This document shows positions 12,017-23,671 of a stretch of DNA of 64,000 nt, one piece after another; the first letter of the stretch is position 1; every line of letters starts with the position of its first letter. The DNA lies in assembly GCA_023614405.1 (NCBI GenBank), contig CM042684.1, forward strand, positions 469,287,650 through 469,351,649, in the 5' to 3' direction. A model generated the notes under the pieces. It made no database searches and was not told the DNA's origin. It was given only the letters and a program-made list of their open reading frames with translations. The position numbers and the translations under genes were made by a program. Source of the DNA: Avena insularis (taxonomy: Eukaryota > Streptophyta > Magnoliopsida > Poales > Poaceae).

Positions 12017-12814
12017 TTAAGTTAGGTATGATAGTTTGAGAAGATGCTCACAGAAGAAATATGAATTGAAGTAAAAGAGAGCATCAAGAAGCAAATTCAA
12101 AGAAAATTTAAGTCTAACCCACTTCCTATGCATAGGAATCTTGTAAAGAAATAAGTCATGAAAGCACAAAGCAACAAGCATAGTAAAGCAAAACAAGTGC
12201 AACTTCAAGACTTTCAACATAAAGAGGGAAAACTTAATATTGTTGAGACACATAAAACCATGTTTCCCTCTCTCATAATAACTTTTAATAGTATCATGAA
12301 TAAAATTAACAATATAACTATCACATAAAACATTCTTATCATGAGCCACATGCATAAAATAATTAATACTCCCCACATAAACATAGTCATTCTTATTAAT
12401 TGTAGTGGGAGCAAATTCAACAAAATAGCTATTATTATTATTCTCATCACCATAATCATAAAATATAGGAGGCATATTGTAATCATAATTAATTTTCTCC
12501 TCAATAGTAGGTGGACTGAAAATATCATATTCATTATTGTAATCATCATATATTGGAGGTATAGTATCATGAAAGTATTTTTTCTCCTCCATGCTTGAGG
12601 GACTAAAAATATCATGCTCATCAAACCCAGCTTCCCCAAGCTTAGACTTTTCCATAGCATTAGCAATAATGGTGTTTAAAGAATTCATACTAATAACATT
12701 GCTATTAGCATGCAAATAAAGTTCCATAGGTTTTTTAATTTTCTCTTCAAACACTTCATGTCCTAACTCAAGATAAATACTATAAAGCTCTCTAATTTTG
12801 TTGTTGTTTTCCAT
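12017..12814 (-). CDS. E2 small retrotransposon ORF, no pol domains
   Basis: An intact 265-codon frame starting MENNNKIRELYSIYLELGHE. Residues about 85-125 hold an imperfect repeat built around DIFSP, EEK and PPI with acidic, Tyr-rich spacers. Residues about 165-265 form the module shared with E1: YYERGKHGF, LNNIKFS, a Leu/Cys/Phe-rich stretch near residues 195-220 that could be membrane-associated, and KIPMHRKWVRLK. It lies 145 bp from the primer site, where gag normally sits, but shows no zinc knuckle and no obvious gag capsid motif. It is the only intact long ORF in E2 while neighbouring elements are broken, which may reflect constraint or youth. The function is unknown; the match to E1 is direct. 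Confidence 0.6.
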   Translation of the reverse strand: MENNNKIRELYSIYLELGHEVFEEKIKKPMELYLHANSNVISMNSLNTIIANAMEKSKLGEAGFDEHDIFSPSSMEEKKYFHDTIPPIYDDYNNEYDIFSPPTIEEKINYDYNMPPIFYDYGDENNNNSYFVEFAPTTINKNDYVYVGSINYFMHVAHDKNVLCDSYIVNFIHDTIKSYYERGKHGFMCLNNIKFSLFMLKVLKLHLFCFTMLVALCFHDLFLYKIPMHRKWVRLKFSLNLLLDALFYFNSYFFCEHLLKLSYLT

Positions 12815-12958
12815 TAAGCCTAACTAGTGAAAATAAAAACAAGAAACAAAAAGATATAATTGCAGAATCTAAAGGAAATAACTTCGAGCACTCACACACC
12901 AGCAACAGTGCTAGAAGATAGCTTAGTAGCCAGAGGATGTGAGTACCTTTTACCTTAC

Positions 12959-12977
12959 CTCCCCGACAACGGCACCA
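12959..12977 (-). other. E2 primer binding site, tRNA-Asp type
   Basis: On the minus strand TGGTGCCGTTGTCGGGGAG follows the LTR end by 10 bp. It differs at two positions from the typical tRNA-Asp primer site of Athila-lineage elements, both consistent with C-to-T decay. Confidence 0.8.
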
Positions 12978-12987
12978 GTAAATAGCT

Positions 12988-13787
12988 TGATGTCTACGCA
13001 CGCTTCTATTCTTGTAGACAGTGTTGGGCCTCCAAGTGCAGAGGTTTGAAGAAGAGCAGCAAGTTTTCCCTTAAGTGGATCACCCAAGGTTTATCAAACT
13101 CGGGGAGGAAGTGGTCAAAGGTATCCCTCTCAAACAACCTTGCAATCAAGATACAAGAATTCTCTTGTGTCCCCAACACACCCAATACACTTGTCAGGTG
13201 TATAGGTGCACTAGTTCAGCGAAGAGATAGTGAAATACAAGTAATATGGATGATTATAAGTGGTAATTGCAATCTGAAATAAGAGTGGCAACAAGAAAAC
13301 ATGTAACAGAACTGATTGTAAACGGTGTTTCAATGCTTAGAAACAAGGCCTAGGGATCATACTTTCACTAGTGAACACTCTCATATAAATATCTTCTCTT
13401 TATGATACTACTCTGAACTACTCTCTGGTTGGATAACTCTAATCCACGGTAGGGCTATAACAGCACACCTCAAAGTTCGCTTTCCCCATCTAGATAACCC
13501 CTCACTATCACCTTGAGCGCTAGATGGTTCCAACAAACACCACAATCTCATAGAGACATCCAACTCAAATTATACTCATGACAAGTATTTATGTAACCTT
13601 AGCCAAAGTGGCACACGGTGTGCACACTGTCAACTTCACACATGTGGGGATAAGCAGAGATTCATTAAAGCACACTTGAGTAGCAGAATAGATCTATAGA
13701 TTACAAAGCTCATGATCTCAATAAGATCATGCATAGAGAGATAGAGATGAACACATAGCTACCGGTAGAGCCCTTAGCCTTGAGAGA
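12988..13787 (-). mobile_element. E2 5' LTR, segment right of the primer site
   Basis: Inverted relative to E3. It begins TGATGTCTACGCA on the plus strand, the reverse of the E3 LTR end. It stops at 13787, where E4 inserted, and resumes at 35976. Positions 13783-13787 (AGAGA) are the left copy of the E4 target duplication. Confidence 0.9.
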
Positions 13788-16700
13788 TGTAACAACCCAA
13801 AACTTTAATCCAAGGTTATTAAGATCCAAATCATCAAAATTAGGGTTAACAAAAACTTTTCCAATTAAGAATATGAAAGCATTCATGTGTATGTGCATTT
13901 AAAATAGGAGTTGTTTGAATTGCCATGGTTCTGTGATCCATTGATTGTAAAATGATTCTTAGGTGAAATAAACATCATCTAAATCATTCTCAAACATTTC
14001 CCAAAGAAAAACAACTCAAAATGAATAAATGAAGTGAATGGTCATTTGTGCCATTTTAATCAACATGCCTACTTTGGGTATTCCTAGTACTCAAAACCTA
14101 ACAGAAACAATGATGGATCTTTGCACCCCTTGCTAGTACACATAATGAGGTACCAAGGCCCACTTTGTGATCTGCCAAAAACGTTCAAATGCTAATTTTA
14201 ATTGACATTTGAAAATGGAATCTATTTCATATGGGAAGATCCCGCTATTTCAAAAACCACTCAAACAAGCTCAAATTTCAAAACCCAAGCACCCATAGAG
14301 TCTCAAGCTTAGTACTAGCACACCCACCAAAAATCTTTTCAAAATTGAAAAAGAAAGTTCTTGCGGCCATTTCATCAAACACTTGGCAGGCAGAATCAAA
14401 CACTAAATCCTAGCTCACTATTTACAATAGGGTTTGGCACCCAATTTTCCTCAAAACCCTCTCTCTGTCCCCAAATGATCTAACCATGCCATTTAAACCC
14501 CTTTCCCCTACCCCCTAGTGGCAAGGCCAAGCCATGCTGAGCACCAACTCGCCGGCCGACCATGCCACCACCCTAGCAGACCACCTCCCTCTCTCTCGCC
14601 GTGTCTACGATCTAGCCAGGACCTCACCGCCACCCTATGTCCCCTTCCCGAGCCGAGCCAGACCGTGGACCACCGAGGAACCGTCGCGCAGTGCCTGTCT
14701 GCGCCATGCCGAGCACGCGCCAGAGCGCCACACCCGACACGCGTGCACAAGCCGCCGTTCGACCGTAGCCAGCGCCCACCGCTCCGCCATGACCCCAGGA
14801 ACACGCTAGACATGCCCGTTCGCCACCCAACGCACCACAGCCACCGCTCGCCGTGGACACCGCCGAATCTGCCGCTCAGAGCGCCAGCTCCGCCCGACCG
14901 CATACCACCGCCCTAGTCCCGCATTGATCACGTAGAGCACCGCCAGGAGACTAGCGACCACCCCCTACCTCGAGCCACACCGCTAGCACGATGTGCAGCC
15001 CTCGCCGGAGCCGCCTACCCATCCCTCTCGGTCGTGTCGTCGTCCTATAAATAGAGGCCTCTCCCAGCCATTTGCAGCACACAACTCACCTCCCCTCACC
15101 TCACTGACCGTTCCCCACCTCTAGCTGGAGCAAGGCGAGCAGCCGTTCGTCAGAATTGCACCGGAGTAGGCCGCCTCTGGAGGAGAAGGGCGCCGCTGAT
15201 TGCGACCACCCCCGGAGCTGCCTCGACCGTCCCTGAGCTCGTCGTCGACCACCAGTCCGTTTGCCCGCCTCGCCATCGTTGGTGGAGCCCTGGTACGCCC
15301 CCTATGCACCCCCACCGAGTTGCTAGGGTTAGAGTTCACCGGCGATAGGTCCGTCATCGACGACGATCCCCAGCCGTCGATCCTCATTCTAATCTAATGG
15401 CCCACATCGCCACGTACCTCTTCGCGCGTTATGGGCCGCCGAATGGTGGACCCCCCTGTCAGCTGAGCCCCGCGCCACGTCGTGTCACTGGGCCGGCCCG
15501 TTAGCGTTCCCGCGCAACCCAGTTAGTTTGAATTAGAATTTTTCTATTTAGTTTAAACTTAGTTCTGTCCCCTAGTTTGAAAATCAATTCAGAGAGATTT
15601 ACAAATCCAAATGGAGTGATTCCAATTTTGTTAGAAAGCTACCGAAAAGATCTACCCAAGCCCGTTGGATTTAATTCAATTAGAATAAGAGATCTCTCCT
15701 AGTAAAAATAACAAAACAAAAGCATTTGCACCTTGCAACATTTTTATAAAATAAACCAAGTTAGCTTTTGAGTTGATTCCAACTCTCAAAAATCACATTT
15801 CACCATACCTATCTGAATATGTAATAATATTAGGGTTTACATGCAGTGACTTTGGACTAGTACCAAAATAATGCTATATAGGCATTTCTAGTCACTTTAA
15901 ACCATTAAATAATGAACTTAAACCAAAGTAATTGTGATCCAACCTTTAAATCACATTCCCACATGTTAGATTATGTGGTGATGACATGTGTCCACATGAG
16001 CCCATATTTTAAGTGGTGAATATTAAATCTTAGTTAATTTTTCAATGAGTAGAAATTACTTTTCTAAGATAAAAAGGATGAGATTATTGAATAAAACTTG
16101 TGATGCTTGTGATGGTAATAGATCATCAAATGTATGCCTTAGAGTGCTAATTATACTAGTAAGTATTGTTTGGTGATTGTGTACTCCGTATGTATTTATA
16201 CACGATAGTACCGACCAAGCTATCGAGGAGGAGGAGTTCTACCAAGAAGAAGAAGAAGATAACTTCAACCACTGCACCAACCAAGGCAAGCTAACACTTG
16301 CAAGTATAATGCTTAGGAAGCTAGGATTAAACTAGATGGTTTAGCAAAGATGCTTTAGGCATGCTTGAGTTATACTACCTTGACTAGTATTTCACCCAAG
16401 TCTTATTTTCAAGCTTTGCTTCCTTTACTTTACCCAAAGTTCTTTACTTGTTTTGAAGGTAGCATAAAGAGTATAAAACTTGACCTATTTAGAACCCTTT
16501 AGATGTCATTATATGGCATGAGATTGATCCCATCATCTCCACTTTAGTGAACACTCTTCACTTAGTAGTTTAGAGTAGATAAAAACTTGAGTCACTTTAG
16601 ATGGGAGCACTTGGTGAAAATGAATTATGAAAACCTTGGAATGATGAGTCATTCTATTGAGATGTTTTGACATGTGTTGAGAAACACAAATGGTTTATGA

Positions 16701-17721
16701 TGGTGAAAATGTTGAGGCATGAGCCTTAACCCTTTGATAAAACTGATGGTTGGATTCGGATGCGATACCATTCCAAATTTACCGTACAACCACACTACCT
16801 GAATTGGGTAAGGCTTAGCCGGAAGTTTATATGCATTAGTATTAGTTCCCTCGCGGGAGAGGTTTGAGCTGAGGCTACCTCTCAATGTTGTCCACCTATG
16901 CAGTGCCCAAGATGACTGATGGTCATGGTTGGGAGGCCATGCTCATAGGAGAGGTGCTTATACTAGGGTGTGTAAAGGAAATTTTATGTTTGATTATCTG
17001 CATACTAAGTATGATGATTCAGGGTTATCCCTGATAGATGTATCGAATCTTGTGGTGAAAGTGTACCACCTCTGTAGAGTGTCAAACTATTCGAATAGCC
17101 GCGTCATGATTATGGACAGTTGGAATGGCCATACTGTTTCGTTGTCAGATGTTTTCAAAACAACTTATGAAATGAATGATGAATCTTGACTTGACCACAG
17201 TAGGGTTATGTTTATGACAATAGCTTCCCAACTTAAGTGATTCTAGAACTTTATTTTATCTTTCTTTGCTTCTGAACTCAGCTTAGGTTTCAAAATTAAC
17301 TTTATAGTTAACTTAGATTTAGCACTTTAACTTAGAACTATACTACTTGTTAGTGGTAGTTTGCGAGTACTTAAAGAGTACTCATGGCTTTTGTCCCTGG
17401 CTATTCTCATGGCCAGACTATGAAGGAGACTACCAAGATGATGGCCAGCAGGACGGCTATGATAACTAGGACTATCTGCCTTCGTCAGCATTGCATGTGC
17501 CCCTGAAGATGGACCCCACTGCTACGCTTATCTTTTATTTCCGCTGCTTGTTGTATTAAGACTGGATCATGAGATCCTTATTTTGTGTAAGAACTTATGT
17601 ATGGTTTGTAATGGATGATGTACTGTGATATCCAATCTGTTATGTCTCGCAAAAATGGTAATCTTGGAATTACGATGAATGACATAACAAGCATCTGGGA
17701 TTAAAAATCCGGGTGTTGACA
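13788..17721 (+). mobile_element. E4 5' LTR
   Basis: 3934 bp, starting TGTAACAACCC and ending GGGTGTTGACA. Composition varies strongly: AT-rich flanks and a GC-rich block at 14500-15500 just before and after the TATA box. ORFs predicted in that block, and those at 16649-17189, recur in the 3' LTR with different reading-frame lengths, so they are unlikely to be coding. Confidence 0.93.
15046..15053 (+). promoter_or_regulatory. E4 5' LTR TATA box
   Basis: TATAAATA in a GC-rich setting, conserved at 33302-33309 in the 3' LTR. It sits about 1.26 kb into the LTR, so the downstream R-U5 part would be about 2.6 kb, which is very long. Confidence 0.65.
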
Positions 17722-17724
17722 AGT

Positions 17725-17736
17725 TGGTATCAGAGC
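17725..17736 (+). other. E4 primer binding site, initiator tRNA-Met type
   Basis: TGGTATCAGAGC begins 3 bp after the LTR end. It is complementary to the 3' end of plant initiator tRNA-Met and marks the start of the internal region. Confidence 0.92.
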
Positions 17737-17951
17737 CATCCTAACCATAGGAGACCCTAGTTGGAATGGACGTCCAAACAAAAACTTAGTTTCAAAAACC
17801 AAAGTGAGTATTTATGAAAAACTATTTCCTCTCTTACCCTTGGGAATTCATTCTTTCGCAAAAATTCATGTTCCTCAAAATTCTTACATTACTACTTAAA
17901 ATTTGACACACTTGATCACTTCACTAATTTCCTCATCCTAAATTCTTGTAG

Positions 17952-18722
17952 ATGGAGACTCAGTTCAACAAGTTCTACCAATTAGGAAACGGAGGTCAGC
18001 TGATCTTCGAGAGGGATCTGGATTCACTGTCAGAATTACTGGGACGCCCACATCCGGAGTTTCTTGGAGCTCAACTTCCAGGACCCCCAGGAGGAGACTT
18101 ACAGTGGCTAGTCACCGCTGATCTTAGAGGAAACATCGAAGCACCAACGTCCGGGAGAATCTAGTTCTCCATGAGAGAGAACAATTGGCTAGATGGATTA
18201 GCTAGGGCAATGCATGAAGCTCTCGCACGTCTATGTGCCCTCAGCGTCAACCAAATTCAAGGAACCCGTTTTGCTCACTATGCAAGACGTGACTTCATGG
18301 GAATGCCGATGGAGATGCCAAGTCACCTAGAGTTGAGGCATCAAGTGGAGAATCTTGACTTCTTGCTGCACGATAGACAGCAGGAACTGGACAATGCTAG
18401 AGAGTTAGCCAACTAGAACTGTGCCATTGTCGACCAGAAGGCCCAGACTTTCGCACTCCTCGTCCAGGATCGCCAGTCTCTTCACTGCCAGCGTGCAAAG
18501 AAGGATTGCACCATCGCCCGTCTTCGCAAGAAGGTGGCCGACCTCGAGAAGACCGTCAAGGAGCAGGAAGCTCAGCTTGCAGCAAAGGAGGAAGAAGAGG
18601 AGGGTGAAGACATCCAGGGAGACATGGATTCTTACCTCAACAATGATGATGACTTTCTGGAGGAGGATGTTGTGGACTTCTACACTGACAATGAGGACTC
18701 CAACTTCATCGATGATGAGTAG
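17952..18722 (+). pseudogene. E4 extra ORF upstream of gag, coiled coil with acidic tail
   Basis: A single reading frame of 256 codons starting METQFNKFYQLGN and ending in NFIDDE plus a TAG stop. It is interrupted in frame by TAG at 18162-18164 and 18414-18416. Residues about 125-215 are rich in heptad-spaced hydrophobics with Gln, Arg, Lys and Glu (HDRQQELDNAR, IARLRKKVADLEKTVKEQEA) and predict a coiled coil. The last 45 residues are mostly Asp and Glu. It sits between the primer site and the gag ATG, 246 bp upstream of gag, and has no enzymatic motif. Extra ORFs in this position are known from Ogre/Tat-type gypsy elements; here it is in a chromovirus. The role is unknown, possibly assembly or RNA packaging by inference. 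Confidence 0.65.
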
Positions 18723-18968
18723 ATTCACTAGAGCACTGTCGTAGCATGAGATGTATCGGTCCCACTATATCGTAGCTTGCAGAATGGTTCTTCAAACCAT
18801 ATGTTTTCCTTTGATTATTGTGGTGTGTGTTGTATCGTGTACTTGTTTGCATGAATGAAATGAAGCTAGTTGCAAAACCTGAGTCTAACTCAAAGTTTTA
18901 GCTTTGAAAACCAAAACCATGAACCTTAGAACTTTCCCTCTTATCCCTTTATCTACCTCAATCTTCAG

Positions 18969-20140
18969 ATGACTCATGGAAACCAAGGAGGGAGCAGCTC
19001 GTCGCAAGACCCAATGCTACAGATCTTGTAGAATCTCATCGCAGACAGAGAAGCAAGCAGGGCAGAATGCCAAGCTAACCTAGCAACACTTCAACAGATC
19101 GCCCAGATGGCTCTCAACAACCAAGGGCATGGAAATCAGGATCATCATGGATCCAAACTCAAAAACTTTCAGAACACCAATCCCCCAATCTTTAACCAAG
19201 CTGAAAACCCATTAGATGCTGATGACTGGTTGCAGACAATGGAAAACAACTTAGAAGTTGCAGGAGTTGATGACAACGAGAAAGTTCTCTTCACCACCCA
19301 CTATCTGGCAGGAGATGCAAGAGCTTGGTGGACTAGTATCCGTAACATGAACCATGGTCAAGTGATGACATGGGGAGCATTCAAAGTCAAGTTCAGTTGC
19401 ACCCATGTGCCACAAGGTCTAGTCAACAGGATGAGGGATGAATTTCACGACTTGAAGCAAGGTAGAATGACTGTGGTGGAGTACCGTGATAGATTCCTGT
19501 CACTTGCCAGATATGCACCTGATGAGATCAACACGGAGGCCAAGAAGAAGGAGAGATTCTTGAACGGACTGCATGATGAGATGCAGACTGTCCTCGTCAA
19601 CATCCGCTTCGAGGATCTCGAAGAGCTAGTCGACTCTGCCATTCAGATGGAAGGGAAGATTAACCAGGCAAACGACAACCGCAAGCGTCGTATGATGTAG
19701 CAATCTAGATCCAACAGTCACCAGAAGTACCGTCCTAACCCCTCACCAGGATATGCACCAAGGAACAATCGACCCCCAATGTCTCGCCCAAGCTACCCCA
19801 ACCGTAGCGGAGGCAATGTGAAGTCCGGAGGAAACAATCACAACTCCGGCGACACCAACAATTTCAACCGTGCACCTCCCAAGAACAACAACAACAACAC
19901 TGCACCCAGAACTGGCAGCAATGTTGTGCCTGTCACAGCCAAGGACAAGTCCCAAATCACTTGTTTCGAGTGTGGAGTGAAGGGTCACTATTCCAATGAG
20001 TGTCCCAACAAGACTGTCGCCAATGCCAATGTGAATGCCCCAGCCCAACAGCAGCGTCGTGTTCAACCAGGAAGAAGGTTTGCCCCTGGGAACCCTCACA
20101 ACCGCAACGGTCGTCTCTTCCACATGAACGCAGAAGAAGC
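18969..20140 (+). pseudogene. E4 gag with CCHC zinc knuckle
   Basis: The frame opens with the ATG at 18969 (MTHGNQGGSSSSQD), not the later ATG at 19107, because coding-like sequence is in frame between them apart from TAG at 19029-19031. The capsid-like region shows NPLDADDWL, LAGDARAWW and FLNGLHDEMQ. A second in-frame TAG at 19698-19700 splits gag, after which the same frame continues through a basic Asn/Pro-rich linker to the knuckle [14 protein letters not shown] near 19963-20004. Gag packages RNA and builds the particle. Gag and pol share one frame, as in many chromoviruses. The end coordinate is approximate because the protease follows without a break. Confidence 0.85.
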
Positions 20141-22029
20141 CCAAGAAGCGCCAGATGTAGTGCTGGGTATGTTTTCCGTCAACTCAGTTTTAGCAAGAGT
20201 ATTGTTTGATTTGGGAGTATCGCATTCATTTGTCACCGAAGAATTCGCATGCACTAGTAAGATTCACCCAACCAACTTGAAGCATGTCATGATAGTTCAA
20301 ATCCCCGGTTCAACAACCAAAGCTAGAAAAATTTGCAAAGTTGTGCCTATCAGAATACATGAGATAGATTTTTATGCCAACCTAATTGTACTTGGAACCA
20401 AAGGATTGGAAGTAGTACTAGGTATGGACTGGATGTCAAGGCATAAAAGACTGATAGAGTGTGCTAAGAAAGCCATCACCATGACCAGTAGCTCTGGAGT
20501 CATAGTAGAACATATATCTGAAACCTTACCCCGTCAATTCAAGTGCAACAAGAGCCTAGCCCTACCCACCATAAACCAAGTCCGAGTAGTCTATGAATAC
20601 CCCGACGTATTCCCAGATGAATTGCCAGGTATGCCCCCGGATAGGGATATTGAGTTCATTATCGAACTAATCCCTGGAACCGGACCCATAGCCCAGAGAC
20701 CCTATAGCATGAACCCCTCAGAGTTAGTGGAACTGAAGAAGCAGTTGGATGCCATGTTAGCAAAAGGCTTGATTCAACCAAGCGCTTCGCCATGGAGATC
20801 ACCAGTGTTATTCGTCGACAAGAAAGATGGAGGCAACCATTTGTGCACAGATTACAGAAAGTTGAATGACGTCACCATCAAGAACAAGTACCCCTTGCCA
20901 AAGATAGAGGATCTATTTGATCAGTTGACTGGAGCCCAGGTATTCTCAAAGATTGATCTTAGGACTGGTTATCACCAACTTAAGATTCGTGCAATGGATA
21001 TTTTGAAGACCGCCTTTACTACTACCTATGGTTTATACGAGTATACGGTTATGTCTTTTGGATTAACCAATGCCCCTGGTTATTTCATGAATCTCATGAA
21101 TAAGATCTTTATGAATTTCCTAGATAAGTTTGTAGTTGTGTTTATCGATGACATCCTTATCTACTACAAGTCAGAAGAAGAGCATGAGCAACATTTGAGA
21201 ATCATCCTAGAAACCCTGAGAGAGCATCAGTTATATGCCAAGTTCAGCAAGTGTGAGTTTTGGCTGAAAGAAGTAGGATTCCTAGGACATATTGTGTCTG
21301 CCGAAGGAGTCTCTGTTGATCCTGCCAAGATCAAAGATGTCGAAGAATGGGAAGCCCCAACCACTCAAACCCAAGTCCGTGCATTTCTCGGATTAGCGGG
21401 ATACTACCGCAAGTTCGCAGAAGGATTCTCGAGCATCGCCAGACCCATGACCCAAGCGTTGAAGAAGGACAAGAAGTTTGAATGGACCGACAAATGTGAA
21501 GCCAGTTTTCAGGAGCTGAAGAAGAGATTGATATCAGCCCCAATATTGGTCATGCCAGACATCAAGAAGCCGTTTGATGTATATTGTGACGCATCCAAGA
21601 TTGGTCTAGGATGTGTGTTGATGCAAGAAGGCAAAGTCATCGCAGATGTCTGTCGACAACCAAGCAGCATGAGCAGAACTATCCGATCCATGATCTTGAG
21701 TTAGCAGCCGTAGTTTTGGCATTGAAGACATGGCGTCATTATCTAATGGGTAATCGCTGTGAGATTTACTCAGATCACAAGAGCTTGAAGTATTTTTTCA
21801 CTCAGAAGGAGCTAAATATGAGGCAAATGAGATGGATAGAGTTAATCAAGGATTATGACCTTGACATTCACTATCACCCCGGCAAAGCCAATGTGGCAGC
21901 GGATGCTCTTAGCAGATTGCCGTGTAGTCTAAACACCATGATCAAGAAGAAGCAACCAAGTTTGTATGAGGAGTTGAAGCAGTTTAGGACTGAGTTAGTT
22001 AGCAAAGAATTCTTAGCTAGCATTGAACT
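20141..22029 (+). pseudogene. E4 pol 5' part: protease, reverse transcriptase, RNase H
   Basis: It continues the gag frame. The protease site near 20200 reads [10 protein letters not shown], where the family has DSG; Ser to Leu removes a normally conserved residue. Reverse transcriptase has [35 protein letters not shown] and FIDDILIY (catalytic Asp pair) up to about 21300. RNase H starts with DVYCDAS near 21580. A one-base loss near 21660-21668 shifts the frame; the RNase H continues to ADALSRLP near 21920. The coding continues to 22029, where E5 interrupts it. These domains copy RNA into DNA in the particle. The element could not be autonomous in its present state. Confidence 0.9.
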
Positions 22030-23671
22030 TGATGGGTTCGTAGCAGGGAAAACAAAAAATTTCTACCGCAAGAAAAACAAAACCCAGATCTAATCTAGAT
22101 AAAAGCCAAGATCTAATCTATTAGACATGTGCAACGAGATAGATCTGTACTAACCCTTGTAGATCCGAAAGCCTTGTGCAAGATCGGATCTCGTGGTTGA
22201 TGTAGACGATCACTTGCCAATCTCAAGATCGAGTAGACGATCCTTCCGGCGCCGCGTTCCGGCAGCGTTTCCATGATCGGTCACTGCGTATGAGTCGATA
22301 TAAACCTTCCTCTCCTTGTTCTAGCGGCGGCAGAGGTAGATCTCTCCACGAATCCCAGCAGCACGGCAGGCGTGGTGGTGGTGGTGGAGTAGAGAATTCT
22401 GCAGGCTTCGCCTAAGCCTGAAAGGAGGAGGAGAGAGGCGGCTAGGGCAAGAGTGGAGGGCAAGGGGTGGCGCCTCCACCCTCTATATATAGAGGAGGGT
22501 GCGGCCTAGGGTTCCCACCCCTAGGCCCACCTCCTAGGGCAGACAAGGGGCTTGGGGAGTTTCCTTCCCCCCCAAGTTTCCCCTTTTTCTTTCTTGGTTT
22601 TCAAGTAAACTCCATAGAAATTTCTAGAACCTTCCGGAACATTCCGAAACCTTCTAGAACCCCCATATAAACACTCCGGGACATTTCCAAACCTAGAAAA
22701 TGATCTCCATTATATGAATCTTATTCTCTGGACAATTCCGGATCTCCTCGTGATGTCTCAGATCCAATCCAAGACTCCGAACAACATTCGGTCTCCAACG
22801 CATATTCCATATCTACCTAAACAGCATCGAACCTTAAGTGTGTCACCCTACGGTTCGTGAATATGCAGACATGATGGAGACACCTCTCTGATCAATAACC
22901 ATCAGTGGGATCTGGAGATCCATAACGGCTCCCACATACTCAACGATGACTTTGTGATCGATAGAACCATTAACATACAACACCAATTCCCTTTGTCACG
23001 CGATACTCTACTTATCCGAGGTTTGATCATCGGTATCTCCATACCTAGTTCTACCTCACATCGATAAGTACTCTTTACTGTTCCATGTTATGTCATCCCT
23101 TGTGACCTAGTCACATGCTTGCAAGCTAACTAGATGACATTCACCGAGGGCCCAGAGCATATCTATCCGTCATATGGATGGACAAATCCCAATCTTGGTC
23201 CATGCGCTTCAACACATACTTTCAGAATACCCAATGACACCTTTATAACCACCCAGTTACGAAGCGATGTTTGATGTCATCAAAGTACCCATCCAGTGAT
23301 GGTGATTAACATAACCTCATGGTCGAAGGATTAGGTTACTATGCATTTGAAAGCTTGTAGTAATACGAACTAAATGACTTGATCTTATGCTACACTTACT
23401 ATGGGTGTGTGTGTCCATCACATCATTCTCCTAATGATATGACCTTGTTATTAATGACATCCAATGTCCAGGATCAGGAACCATGATCATCTATTAATCA
23501 ACAAGCTAGTTCAACAAGAGGCTTACTAGGGACTCTTTTACATTTACAAAACACACATGTATTAGTGTTTCCTTATAATACAATTATAGCATGGGATGTA
23601 AACATTCATCATAAACACAAAGATATAATAATAACCACTTTTATTATTGCCTCTTGGGCATATCTCCAACA
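22030..23671 (-). mobile_element. E5 3' LTR
   Basis: 1642 bp; on the plus strand it starts TGATGGGTTCG and ends TCTCCAACA. A GC-rich block and a palindromic TATA region (CTCTATATATAGAG) lie near 22480-22500. G-runs here are mostly shorter than in the partner LTR at 29280-29460. Confidence 0.93.

Noticed and set aside
14508..15400. Several overlapping ORFs of 60-130 codons on both strands in the GC-rich part of the E4 LTR
   Set aside because: They lie inside an LTR, overlap in many frames, change length in the other LTR copy (32783-33760), and encode only Arg/Pro/Ala/Ser-rich sequence without motifs.
16929..17189. 86-codon ORF starting MGGHAHRRGAYTR
   Set aside because: It recurs at 35179 in the 3' LTR with a different C-terminus because of a small indel, so the frame is not conserved.
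17725..17736. Sequence like the 3' end of tRNA-Met
   Set aside because: It is a retrotransposon primer binding site, not a tRNA gene; no cloverleaf surrounds it. The same holds at 28878 and 41252.
22467..22670. 67-codon ORF in the E5 3' LTR
   Set aside because: It is not maintained in the 5' LTR because of G-run differences; LTR composition artefact.
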